The notes under the pieces are model-generated. The model was not told the origin of the DNA, searched no databases, and was given only the letters and a program-made list of their open reading frames with translations. A stretch of DNA of 64,000 nt from Corynebacterium sp. (lineage in GTDB: Bacteria; Actinomycetota; Actinomycetes; Mycobacteriales; Mycobacteriaceae), in the NCBI RefSeq assembly GCF_030532325.1, contig NZ_JAUNLS010000001.1, positions 87,611 through 151,610 of the forward strand, written 5' to 3'. Position 1 is the first letter of the stretch. Every line of letters begins with the position of its first letter. Shown one piece after another: positions 28,544 through 37,164 of this stretch. The position numbers and the translations under genes were made by a program.

Positions 28544-29311
28544 GTGTCCTTGAGCGCGCTTTCCATTGACCTCAACGCCGACTTAGGAGAGACCACCGCG
28601 GGCAACCCCGTGGCCGATGACACCGCCATGCTCAGCATGGTCTCCTCCGCCAACGTGGCCACCGGCTTCCACGCCGGGGACCCCCACTCCATCGCCGCCA
28701 CCGTGCGCGCCGCCGCCGAGGCCGGGGTTACCGTGGGCGCGCACGTGGGCTACAACGATCCCGCCGCCTTCGGGCGCCGCTTCATCGACTACGCCCCAGC
28801 GGAGCTGGCCGATGAAATCACCTATCAGATCGGCGCGCTCGACGCCCTGGCCCGCGCCGCCGGCACCCGCGTGGCTTACGTCAAGCCGCACGGTGCGATG
28901 TACAACGCCATCGTCCACCACGAGGCCCAGGCCCAGGGCGTCGTCGCCGGCGTCAAGGCCTTCGGGGATCTTCCTCTCATGCTGCTGCCGGGCGGCGTGG
29001 CCGTGGACATGGCGGAGAAGCAGGGCCTGACCGTCATCCGCGAGGCCTTCGCCGACCGCAACTACAACCCCGACGGCACCCTGGTTTCCCGCCGCGAGCC
29101 GAATGCGGTGCTGGGTAACGCGCAGGACGTGGTCCAGCGCGTCATCGGTGTGGCCGAGACCGGCTCGATTACCGCCATCGACGGCAGCGTGCTCAACGTC
29201 GACGCGCAGTCCGTGTGCACCCACGGTGATTCCCCCGGCGCGGTGGAGCTGCTGCGCGGGGTCGTGGCCGAGCTGAACACCCGCGGCATCGAGATTCGGA
29301 GCTTCCTCTAA
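28544..29311 (+). CDS. pxpA: LamB/YcsF family, 5-oxoprolinase subunit A
   Basis: Subunit of the ATP-dependent prokaryotic 5-oxoprolinase that opens pyroglutamate to glutamate; cytosolic, 255 aa. The start SIDLNADLGE, then ANVATGFHAGDP, AHVGYND, YVKPHGAMYN and CTHGDSP are the family motifs. I use the GTG at 28544, nine nt after GGAAGGGG; a GTG two codons upstream is possible. Its stop overlaps the next ATG by one base (TAATG). Confidence 0.92.
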   Translation: MSLSALSIDLNADLGETTAGNPVADDTAMLSMVSSANVATGFHAGDPHSIAATVRAAAEAGVTVGAHVGYNDPAAFGRRFIDYAPAELADEITYQIGALDALARAAGTRVAYVKPHGAMYNAIVHHEAQAQGVVAGVKAFGDLPLMLLPGGVAVDMAEKQGLTVIREAFADRNYNPDGTLVSRREPNAVLGNAQDVVQRVIGVAETGSITAIDGSVLNVDAQSVCTHGDSPGAVELLRGVVAELNTRGIEIRSFL

Positions 29312-30909
29312 TGCACATCCATCCCGTGGGCACGCGCGCCCTGCTGGTGGAGCTGGACGGGCTGGAGCAGGTGATGACCTGGCACGAAGCCCTTAGCCAC
29401 CGCCCGCTCAAAGATCAGGTCGACGCCATCGCCGCCGCCACTACCCTCCTGCTCACCTTCGAGACCCCCAACTCCGCCCACGCCGCCGCGGAGTTCCTCC
29501 AGGATTTCCAGCCGGCCGCCCAGGCCAGCGGCGAGCCGCGCCTGGTAGAGATTGACGTGCTCTACGACGGCGAGGACCTCGACGAGGCCGCCGACCTGCT
29601 GGGGATGTCCCGCGAGGGGCTCATTGACTGGCACACCTCCACCGAGTGGCTCGCAGCCTTCGGCGGCTTCGCGCCCGGCTTTACCTATTGCACGCCGGCG
29701 GATGCCTCCCGGGGCGTGGACATCGAGCGCCGCGCTACCCCACGCACCGCGGTGCCGGCCGGCGCGGTGGGCATCGCCGGCAACTTCTCCGCGGTCTACC
29801 CGCGGGTCTCCCCCGGCGGCTGGCAGCTGCTGGGCACAACCACCACCCCCATGTGGCAGTCCGACGCCCAACCGCCCGCCCTCGTGCAGCCCGGTGACCG
29901 CGTGCACTACCGCGCGGTGAGCTCCCTGCCGGACTTCGTCTCCTCCACCCCGCTGGGCCGGCGCTCCCCGGCGCGCCTGCCGCGCATGGAGGTGCTCGAT
30001 TCCGGCCTGCTCACCCTCTTCCAGGATCAGGGCCGCCCCGGCCGCGGCAACCTGGGGGTGACCCCCTCGGGCGCTGCGGATCAGGCCGCGGCCGCCACCG
30101 CGAACGTGGCCGTGGGCAACCCCCGCGAGGCCACCGTGCTGGAAAACATCGGCGGCATGAGCCTGCGCGCGCTCACCGATACCGTCATCTGCGTCACCGG
30201 CGCCCAGACGCGGGTGCTTCTCGACGCCATGCCGGTCCACCTCGCCCGCCCGGTCCTGGTCACCGCGGGCTCCACGGTGCGCGTCGAGCCCGCTCAGCTG
30301 GGTATGCGTTCCTACGTGGCCATCCGCGGCGGCATCGTGGCGGATACGGAGCTGGGCTCGGCCTCCACCGACATCCTCTCCGGCCTGGGCCCCTCACCGG
30401 TGCGGCTCGGCGATGTCATCGGTGTCCTGCCCCGCTCCACCGCCATGACCGACGCCCAGCTTGCCAACCCGCTGCGCGTGTGCGAAGGCGAGCACGGGGA
30501 GACCACCGGCGTGCTGCGCTGCGTGCTGGGCCCGCGCGATGACTGGTTTACCCAGGAAACCATCGAGGCCTTCCTCTCCACGCAGTGGGAGGTCACTCCG
30601 CAGACCAACCGCGTGGGCCTGCGCCTGCGCGCCGAGAACGCCCCAGCGCTTGCCCGCGCGCGCAGCGGCGAGCTGCCCAGCGATGGCATGGTGGCCGGCT
30701 CCGTGCAGGTCCCGCCCTCCGGAGAGCCCGTGGTCTTCCTCCGCGACCACGCTGTGACCGGCGGCTACCCCGTCATCGCCACGGTCTTGGAAGAGGACAT
30801 CGACATCGCCGCCCAGCTGCCACCGGGAGGAACCGTCCGCTTCGAGCTGGTCACCATCGATTCCCCCATCCACTCCACCGACGTCCACTCCGCCACCCAG
30901 GAAGGTTAA
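29311..30909 (+). CDS. pxpBC: Fused 5-oxoprolinase subunits B and C (AHS1-AHS2 / KipI-KipA fusion)
   Basis: A 532-aa protein joining two domains that are separate in Bacillus and E. coli. Residues ~1-215 are the AHS1/PxpB half (FGGFAPGFTYCTPAD, RATPRTAVPAGAVGIAG), and ~225-525 the AHS2/PxpC half (LFQDQGRPGRGNLGVTPSGA, RSYVAIRGGI). The same pair occurs in urea amidolyase next to a biotin carboxylase, as here. Start and stop are tightly coupled to both neighbours. Confidence 0.9.
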   Translation: MHIHPVGTRALLVELDGLEQVMTWHEALSHRPLKDQVDAIAAATTLLLTFETPNSAHAAAEFLQDFQPAAQASGEPRLVEIDVLYDGEDLDEAADLLGMSREGLIDWHTSTEWLAAFGGFAPGFTYCTPADASRGVDIERRATPRTAVPAGAVGIAGNFSAVYPRVSPGGWQLLGTTTTPMWQSDAQPPALVQPGDRVHYRAVSSLPDFVSSTPLGRRSPARLPRMEVLDSGLLTLFQDQGRPGRGNLGVTPSGAADQAAAATANVAVGNPREATVLENIGGMSLRALTDTVICVTGAQTRVLLDAMPVHLARPVLVTAGSTVRVEPAQLGMRSYVAIRGGIVADTELGSASTDILSGLGPSPVRLGDVIGVLPRSTAMTDAQLANPLRVCEGEHGETTGVLRCVLGPRDDWFTQETIEAFLSTQWEVTPQTNRVGLRLRAENAPALARARSGELPSDGMVAGSVQVPPSGEPVVFLRDHAVTGGYPVIATVLEEDIDIAAQLPPGGTVRFELVTIDSPIHSTDVHSATQEG

Positions 30910-30911
30910 CC

Positions 30912-32663
30912 ATGATTTCCGCTGTCCTTATTGCTAACCGCGGCGAGATCGCCGTCCGCATCGCCCGCGCCGCCCGCGACCTGGGTATCCGTTCCATCGC
31001 CATCTATTCCGAGGCCGACGCCGGCGCACTGCACACCCGCGTGGCCGACGAGGCCTACGCCCTACCGGGCAACTCCGCGGCCGATACCTACATGAACGTG
31101 CCGGCCCTGCTCGATATCGCCGTGCGTGCCGGCGCCGACGCCGTCCACCCCGGCTACGGCTTCCTCTCCGAGAACGCTGACTTCGCCCGCGCCGTCGCCA
31201 GTGCCGGGCTGACCTGGGTGGGCCCCTCGCCGGAATCCATCGAGCTGCTTGGTGACAAGATTGCCGCCCGCCGCGTGGCCGAGGAGGTCGGCGCCCCGCT
31301 CGCCCCCGGCACCTCCGATCCGATCGATGACTGGCAGGAGGCCCGCGCCTTCGCCGAGGAGCATGGCCTGCCCATCGCTATCAAGGCCGCCTACGGCGGC
31401 GGCGGGCGCGGCCTCAAGGTGGTCGAGCGCCTCGAGGACATCGAGGCCGCCTTCAACTCCGCCGGGCGCGAGGCTAAGGAGGCCTTCGGCCGCGCGGAGT
31501 GCTACGTGGAAAAGTTCCTCACCCGCCCGCGCCACGTCGAGGCACAGGTGCTGGCTGATTCCCATGGCAACGTCGCCGTGCTGGGCACCCGCGACTGCTC
31601 CACCCAGCGCCGCTTCCAGAAGCTCATCGAGGAGGCCCCAGCCCCCGCGCTCACCGAGGAGCAGCGCCGCGGCATCCACGAGGGCGCGCGCGCCATCTGC
31701 GCCAAGGTGGGCTACACCGGCGCGGGCACCGTGGAGTACATCGTCTCCGAGGACGGCACCATCTCCTTCCTCGAGGTCAACACCCGCGTGCAGGTGGAGC
31801 ACCCCGTCACCGAGATGGTCACCGGGGTGGACATCATCGCGGAGCAGTTCCGCATCGCCGCCGGCGAGCCGCTCTCCTTCAGCGGGGATCCGGAGACCAC
31901 CGGCCACGCCTTCGAGTTCCGCATCAACGCCGAGGACATCCTCAACGGTTTCGCGCCCTGCCCCGGCACCATCGTTCACTTCGAGCCGCCCACAGGCCGG
32001 GGCATCCGCGTCGACGCCGGCGTGCGCTCGGGCTCCATCGTGCCGCCGTACTATGACTCGCTCATCGCCAAGCTCCTGGTGTGGGGGCCGACCCGCGAGG
32101 TCGCCCTGGCCCGCGCCAAGGAAGCACTCGCGGAGTTCGACGTCGAGGGCGTGCGCACCGTGCTGCCCTTCCACCGCGACATGGTGGATTCCCAGGTGCT
32201 CAAGGATCACGGCGATAGCGAGGCCAGCGCCGGTATCTACACCGACTGGCTGGATCACAATTACCGCCCCTCGGCGGCGGCCGGCAGCCACATCGCCCCC
32301 GTGGAGGCCATCTACGCCAAACGCACCCAGGTGGCCGTGGAGATCGACGGCAAGCTGGTCAGCGTCGGCGTGCCGGAGTCGCTCTTCAGCGCTGCCGCTA
32401 GCTCATCCGCGGCGGGCGCGGCGCACCCCGGCGAGCAGGACTCGTCCGCGGCCGCGGGCGCGGTGACCGCGCCTTACGACGCCAACCTGGTGGCCTGGAA
32501 CGTCTCCGACGGCGACAGCGTGGCCGAGGGCGATGAGATTGCCACCATCGAAGCGATGAAGATGGAATCCTCCGTCAAGGCGCCCTCGGCAGGCACCATC
32601 ACCCTCAAGGTCAAGCAGGGCGAGCGGCTGGCCGCGGGCAGCGTGCTGGCCACGATTAGCTAA
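30912..32663 (+). CDS. Biotin carboxylase with C-terminal biotin carrier domain
   Basis: AccA/AccC-type biotin carboxylase plus BCCP, 583 aa. It starts ISAVLIANRGEIAVRIARAA, with the ATP-grasp GGGGRGLKVV loop, FLEVNTRVQVEHPVTE, and a biotinyl-lysine site EAMKMESS near residue 552. An Ala/Ser linker joins the two parts. It sits two bases after pxpBC, so its partner is probably the PxpBC fusion rather than a DtsR carboxyltransferase. Whether it gives a biotin-dependent oxoprolinase or another amide-directed carboxylation is open. Confidence 0.9.
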   Translation: MISAVLIANRGEIAVRIARAARDLGIRSIAIYSEADAGALHTRVADEAYALPGNSAADTYMNVPALLDIAVRAGADAVHPGYGFLSENADFARAVASAGLTWVGPSPESIELLGDKIAARRVAEEVGAPLAPGTSDPIDDWQEARAFAEEHGLPIAIKAAYGGGGRGLKVVERLEDIEAAFNSAGREAKEAFGRAECYVEKFLTRPRHVEAQVLADSHGNVAVLGTRDCSTQRRFQKLIEEAPAPALTEEQRRGIHEGARAICAKVGYTGAGTVEYIVSEDGTISFLEVNTRVQVEHPVTEMVTGVDIIAEQFRIAAGEPLSFSGDPETTGHAFEFRINAEDILNGFAPCPGTIVHFEPPTGRGIRVDAGVRSGSIVPPYYDSLIAKLLVWGPTREVALARAKEALAEFDVEGVRTVLPFHRDMVDSQVLKDHGDSEASAGIYTDWLDHNYRPSAAAGSHIAPVEAIYAKRTQVAVEIDGKLVSVGVPESLFSAAASSSAAGAAHPGEQDSSAAAGAVTAPYDANLVAWNVSDGDSVAEGDEIATIEAMKMESSVKAPSAGTITLKVKQGERLAAGSVLATIS

Positions 32664-32673
32664 AGTAATCCGC

Positions 32674-33276
32674 ATGCTTGCAGATTCCGTCGCGGCCGCG
32701 CTGCGCACCGCCATCTCCGAAGGCGAGTTCATGCCCGGCCAACAGCTCAGCGAGGTGCGCGCCGCCGAGCGCTTCAACTGCTCCCGCAACACCCTGCGGG
32801 AGGCTTTTGCCATGTTGACCTCGGAGCACATCGTGGAGCGCATCCCCAACCGCGGCGTTTTCATCGCCACCCCGGACCGGGACTTCGTGCGTGATCTCTA
32901 CCTCGCGCGCGCCGCCATCGAGCCCTCCGCCGCGCGCTACGGTACCTTCGATCACCCCGAGGCCCTCGTGGACTTGACCGAGCAGGCGCTGCGGGAGGAC
33001 GCCCCCTTGCCCCTCATCAATCAGCGCTTCCACAAGGCGTTGGTGGCGGGCCTGCATTCCCCCACCCTGGACCGCACGATGTCCAACCTGCTGGCCCGCA
33101 TGCGCGTGACCTTCCTGCTGGCGCTGCAGCGCAAGCCCGACATCCACGCCGAGCACATCGAGACCAACCTCGAGCTAGCCACGCTCATCGCCGCGGGCAA
33201 GCGCGAGGAGGCAGCGGAGGCCTCCCGCGCGGATCTCACCCGCGCGATGAACTCCATCATCGCGGTACTGGACTAA
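32674..33276 (+). CDS. GntR/FCD-family regulator of the oxoproline cluster
   Basis: A 200-aa regulator with a winged helix (GEFMPGQQLSEVRAAERFNC, SRNTLREAFAMLTSEHIVER, NRGVFIA) and a short FCD domain. The ATG is 10 bp after the biotin carboxylase stop; TAAAGT seven nt before it allows a leaderless start. Likely binds the TTGTTCAACAA palindromes upstream of pxpA and of the NRAMP-like gene, since FadR-type GntR sites have this form; binding is inferred. Confidence 0.87.
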   Translation: MLADSVAAALRTAISEGEFMPGQQLSEVRAAERFNCSRNTLREAFAMLTSEHIVERIPNRGVFIATPDRDFVRDLYLARAAIEPSAARYGTFDHPEALVDLTEQALREDAPLPLINQRFHKALVAGLHSPTLDRTMSNLLARMRVTFLLALQRKPDIHAEHIETNLELATLIAAGKREEAAEASRADLTRAMNSIIAVLD

Positions 33277-33299
33277 TAGCCCGCAGTAACAATTCCGGA

Positions 33300-33602
33300 C
33301 TAGCAGGCGCGGGTGTCAAAGAGCCCGCACTGCGGGATGCTGAGCATCGACGAGCCCATCGAGGAGAGCATGGCGGGGATGCCCACCACCACGAAGAAGG
33401 TATCCCGCAGGGCCTCCCCCACTCCCGGGATGCGGATCAGTTCCTGCAGGCCGTTGACAATGCCGTCACCGAGCGAGGACGACGGAGCAGGCGCTGGGGC
33501 GGGTGCAGGGGCCGGGCCTTGCTCGGCCAGGGCGCTGGGGGACGCCGCCACAATGAGCACGGCGGTGCTGGCCGCCGCCAGGGTCTTCTTGAACTTCAGC
33601 AT
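33300..33602 (-). CDS. Small secreted protein, unknown
   Basis: A 100-aa protein with a signal peptide (KKTLAAASTAVLIVAASPSALA^EQG), a Pro-Ala run, and an amphipathic C-terminal part ending in two cysteines (IPQCGLFDTRAC). AAGGAGA-type ribosome site before the ATG. Small secreted proteins of this kind are common in corynebacteria; no function can be assigned. It converges with the GntR gene. Confidence 0.75.
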   Translation of the reverse strand: MLKFKKTLAAASTAVLIVAASPSALAEQGPAPAPAPAPAPSSSLGDGIVNGLQELIRIPGVGEALRDTFFVVVGIPAMLSSMGSSMLSIPQCGLFDTRAC

Positions 33603-33740
33603 GGGGTTCTCCTTCGATCCTTTACGGGAATAGGGTTAGGCCCTGAGGCTACTAAGAAGTTTGCGCTTATTTAAGCCCCCTGCTGGCTTTGTGTCTGAAT
33701 AGTTATCCGCGCAGCACTCAGTGCGCAGTGCTCGGTGTGA

Positions 33741-34526
33741 TCAAGGCACCTGATAGTCGAGGTCCCGGGCATCAGTAACCAGCATCTTGCCCGGGGCGTG
33801 GGTGATGGCCAGGCGCGGCGTGGAGTTCATCACGATGGCCTGCGGGGTCACCCCGCACGCCCAGAACACCGGGATGGTGCCCTCCGGGATGTCGATGGCC
33901 TCGCCGAAGTCGGGGCGGGACAAGTCCTCGATGCCGATGGCCGCGGGATCGCCCACGTGCACCGGCGCACCGTGGACGGAGGGATAGCGGGAGGTAATCC
34001 GTACGGCGTCGGCCACCTGGTGGGCTGGGATGGGCCGCATGGACACCACCATCGGTCCGGAGAAGACTCCTGCCGGCGTGGTGGGGATGCTGGTGCGGTA
34101 CATCGGCACGTTGCGGCCCTGCTCGATGTGGGCGATGGCGATGCCGTTGTCCTGCAGAGCGGTCTCAAAGGTAAAGGAGCAGCCGATGAGGAAGCTGACC
34201 ATGTCCTCGGTGTAGAAGGAGGTGGCGTTGTCCAGCGTGTGCGTGAGCACTCCGTCCTCGTAAATGTTGTAGGCCGGGATGTCGGTGCGGATGTCCCCGC
34301 CGGGGAGGAGATCGGAGGTGAACATCCCGGCCTCCAGCACGCCGACTATCGGGCAGGGTTTGGGGTTGCGCTGCGCAAAGAGCAGGAAGTCAAAGGCGTA
34401 CTCCTGTGGCACGGCCAGCAGGTTGGCCTGCATGTAGCCGCGGGCGTGGCCGGCGGTGGTGACCATGTCGTGCTCGCGGGCGAAAGCGCGGACCTCTGCG
34501 GGAGTCTTCAGCGTGGGGATGGCCAT
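33741..34526 (-). CDS. DUF1445 family protein, putative hydro-lyase / D-glutamate cyclase type
   Basis: Cytosolic protein of 261 aa from the family annotated as putative hydro-lyase, which also contains the catalytic part of mammalian D-glutamate cyclase (D-Glu to 5-oxo-D-proline). Typical segments are AGHARGYMQANLLAVP, NPKPCPIVGVLEAG, DMVSFLIGCSFTFE and WACGVTPQAIV. ATG at 34526 overlaps the NRAMP-like stop (TAATG). Sharing an operator with pxpABC makes 5-oxoproline metabolism the best guess for its role. Confidence 0.85.
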   Translation of the reverse strand: MAIPTLKTPAEVRAFAREHDMVTTAGHARGYMQANLLAVPQEYAFDFLLFAQRNPKPCPIVGVLEAGMFTSDLLPGGDIRTDIPAYNIYEDGVLTHTLDNATSFYTEDMVSFLIGCSFTFETALQDNGIAIAHIEQGRNVPMYRTSIPTTPAGVFSGPMVVSMRPIPAHQVADAVRITSRYPSVHGAPVHVGDPAAIGIEDLSRPDFGEAIDIPEGTIPVFWACGVTPQAIVMNSTPRLAITHAPGKMLVTDARDLDYQVP

Positions 34527-35806
34527 TATGCCCACAGCTTCGCAATGCCAGAGATGGAATTGACGCCGATGTAAATCTCTAGGATCAGCGCCAGCAGGCC
34601 GAGGACAAGCAGCCACTTGGGCTGCTTGATGCCCTGGGTGAGATCGTGGCGGCGGAAAGCCACCCACATGACCATGGCAAAGGCAATCGGCAAGATAATG
34701 CCGTTGAAGGCGCCCGCGAAGATGAGCAGCTTCTGCGGTGCGGAGTTGAGGATGACAAAGAGGATGGTGCACACCGCAATGAAGCCCACGGTGAGCAGAT
34801 TGCGGGTGCGCGGCTTGGTGTCCTGGGTGGTCACGAAGGTAATCGAGGTATAGGAGGCACCGATGACGGAGGAGAGGCCAGCGGCGAAAAGCACCACGCC
34901 GAAGGCACGCAAGCCGAACTCGCCGGCGGCGTGGTGGAAGGCGTCGGCAGCCGTGTTGTCCTCGGACAGGGCCACGCCGGTGGCCACCACGCCGAGCACC
35001 GCCAGGAAGAGCAGAATGCGCATGATGCCAGTGATGATGATGCCCAGCACGGAGGTCTGCGTGATCTGCTTGACGTGCTCGGGGCCGGTGAGGCCGGAGT
35101 CAATGAGGCGGTGCGCGCCCGCAAAGGTGATGTAGCCACCCACGGTGCCACCGATGAGGGTGGTGATGACAAAGAAGTCCACCTTCTCCGGCATAACGGT
35201 GTTCTTCAGGGCCTCACCCACCGGCGGCTGGGAGACAATCGCCACGTAGAGCATGAGCAGGATCATGATGGCGCCCAGGGCCGCCACGATGCGATCGAGC
35301 GCCACGCCGGCGCGCTTGGACAGGAATATGAAGACGGCGATGGCCGCGGCGATGACGCTACCCAGGCGGGCGTCGATGCCGAGCATGGCGTTCAGGCCCA
35401 GACCGGAGCCGGCGATGTTGCCAATGTTGAAGACCATGCCGCCGATGAAGACCAGGATGGCCAGAAACCAGCCCAGGCCGGGCAGCACGGTGTTGCCCAG
35501 CTCGTTGGCGCGCTTGCCGGACACGGCGAGCACGCGCCACACGTTGAGCTGGATGGCGATGTCTACGAGGATGGACAGGACGATGGCGAACGCGAAGGCC
35601 GCGCCCATCTGAACGGTAAAGACCGAGGTTTGGGTCAAAAAGCCCGGGCCGATGGCGGAGGTGGCCATAAGGAACATGGCACCGGCCATGGCACCGATGC
35701 CCTTGGGCGCAGCGGGCTTCTGTGCAGAGGCCACGGCCGAGGCGGAATCGGGAGCCGTGCCAGAGTGACCCTCGGGGCCGGAGGTGGTGATTGGTTCAGA
35801 ACTCAC
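34526..35806 (-). CDS. NRAMP-like membrane transporter lacking metal-site motifs
   Basis: LeuT-fold transporter of the NRAMP superfamily, 426 aa, about 11 hydrophobic helices after a 35-residue soluble N-terminus. The canonical TM1 DPGN motif is GPGFLTQT here, and the TM6 MPH motif is replaced by FAGAH, so Mn/Fe transport is doubtful. It is co-transcribed with the DUF1445 gene and shares an operator with the oxoprolinase operon, so uptake of an organic substrate such as oxoproline or D-glutamate is a reasonable inference. Confidence 0.85.
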   Translation of the reverse strand: MSSEPITTSGPEGHSGTAPDSASAVASAQKPAAPKGIGAMAGAMFLMATSAIGPGFLTQTSVFTVQMGAAFAFAIVLSILVDIAIQLNVWRVLAVSGKRANELGNTVLPGLGWFLAILVFIGGMVFNIGNIAGSGLGLNAMLGIDARLGSVIAAAIAVFIFLSKRAGVALDRIVAALGAIMILLMLYVAIVSQPPVGEALKNTVMPEKVDFFVITTLIGGTVGGYITFAGAHRLIDSGLTGPEHVKQITQTSVLGIIITGIMRILLFLAVLGVVATGVALSEDNTAADAFHHAAGEFGLRAFGVVLFAAGLSSVIGASYTSITFVTTQDTKPRTRNLLTVGFIAVCTILFVILNSAPQKLLIFAGAFNGIILPIAFAMVMWVAFRRHDLTQGIKQPKWLLVLGLLALILEIYIGVNSISGIAKLWA

Positions 35807-35852
35807 GCTGGAGAGCCTTTCGTGACGTGGGTCGCATTTTGAGATGATGAAC

Positions 35853-35881
35853 AGCTTAGGGGTTGTTCAACAATCTGCAAA
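35853..35881 (-). promoter_or_regulatory. Promoter and operator of the NRAMP-like/DUF1445 operon
   Basis: On the minus strand: -35 TTTGCA (35881-35876), a 17-nt spacer and -10 TAAGCT (35858-35853). The palindrome TTGTTCAACAA (35863-35873) sits entirely within the spacer, a standard repressor position, and matches the pxpA operator. Confidence 0.68.
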
Positions 35882-36080
35882 GCTCTTTTCCCTATCACCC
35901 GAAATGTCTCCTCCCCTACCTCCGTGAGCTGGGACTTTAGACACCGGACGGGGGTAGAAGCGGGCGGTGGGCCACGCCCCACTGCCCGGACGCCACGCAG
36001 ACTGCGCTGGCGGCTGGGGCCGGCGGCACCAGGATGAGCGATGACACAGCATAGCTGGCGCTAATGGTTTACTAGTAGCG

Positions 36081-37121
36081 ATGGAACCTCTAGAGCTGAG
36101 TGCCCTCACCGGCACACAATCGCGCACCTACGGCACACGCAAATTCACCCCGAAGATGGTGTCCGCACCCGTGCACGTGGCCATCGCATTGTGGGACGAG
36201 CGCTGGGATTCCGCGCCGAGTGGAAAAGTGGACGGCTGGGTCATCGCCGTCAACACCAAGCAGACTCGCTTCGTGCGCAAGGGACAGATCAAAGAGGGCG
36301 ACATCGTCGAGGTCACCCTCCGGGAGCTGCAGCGCGCGCTGCGCGGCATTAAGGGCCGGGTATGGATAGTCACCGGCCGCCGGCAGGCGGCCCTGCGCAA
36401 CGCACTGGAGGCGCGCGGCTACGTGGTCACCGGTAGCTTCGCCCAGGAAAATCGGGCTTCGCGCACCGCGAGCAACGTCCGCCGCAACGAGGCCTCGCAT
36501 ACCGCACGCAAGGCCAAAAGGCTCGGCGAGGCCCCGCGCGTCAAGCCCGCCGCCAAGGTGGAAACCACTAAGGCTCACTGGTGGCCGAACTTCTCCCAGG
36601 CCTCCTCGTGGCCGGAGGGCGCCACCGTGCGCATTGCCACCGACGCCTCCTCCGATACCGTCTTCAAGGGCTCGATGTGCTTCGTGGCCGGCAACGGCGA
36701 CTACCGCCTGCGCACCAGGGAAACCACGGCCGGCACCGATGAGTTGGAGCTGGAGGCACTGACCCTGGCGCTGAAGTACCTGCTCAAGGTGGGGGCCACG
36801 AAGGCGATCATCGAGTCCGATTCCGTGGCCGCCCTCGAGGCGGTCAAGCAGATCCGCAATAGAAAGTCCAAGGCCGTACGCACCCGCGGTGTGTGGCGCG
36901 GGGTGAGCTCGGGAGCGCGCTCCCGATTCCAACAGGCCTGGTACGACGTCGAGGGCCACTGCGAGGTTCAGATCCGCCGCGTCATGGGCCACTCCGGGGA
37001 TCCCCTCAACCAGGCAGCCGATCAGATTGCCTACATGGGGCTGCGCGCCATCGCGCACCCCATGAAGCAATCCCGGCCCACCCTCATCGAGGGCATCACC
37101 AAGGCGCTGGCAAAGCTCTAG
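36081..37121 (+). CDS. RNase H-like fold protein
   Basis: A 346-aa protein with an RNase HI-type C-terminal domain (~185-320): acidic residues appear in RIATDASSD, TDELELEALTLAL, IIESDSVAAL and HSGDPLNQAADQIA, matching the D-E-D-D pattern. The N-terminal half (~1-120) is a separate basic domain I do not recognise, joined by an Arg/Lys linker. TACTAG precedes the ATG, suggesting a leaderless start. It may degrade RNA-DNA hybrids; family assignment is good but activity is unproven. Confidence 0.8.
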   Translation: MEPLELSALTGTQSRTYGTRKFTPKMVSAPVHVAIALWDERWDSAPSGKVDGWVIAVNTKQTRFVRKGQIKEGDIVEVTLRELQRALRGIKGRVWIVTGRRQAALRNALEARGYVVTGSFAQENRASRTASNVRRNEASHTARKAKRLGEAPRVKPAAKVETTKAHWWPNFSQASSWPEGATVRIATDASSDTVFKGSMCFVAGNGDYRLRTRETTAGTDELELEALTLALKYLLKVGATKAIIESDSVAALEAVKQIRNRKSKAVRTRGVWRGVSSGARSRFQQAWYDVEGHCEVQIRRVMGHSGDPLNQAADQIAYMGLRAIAHPMKQSRPTLIEGITKALAKL

Positions 37122-37164
37122 AGCTTTCTGTTCGCTTTAGAGCTCTTCGCGGCTAGACCCCGTT

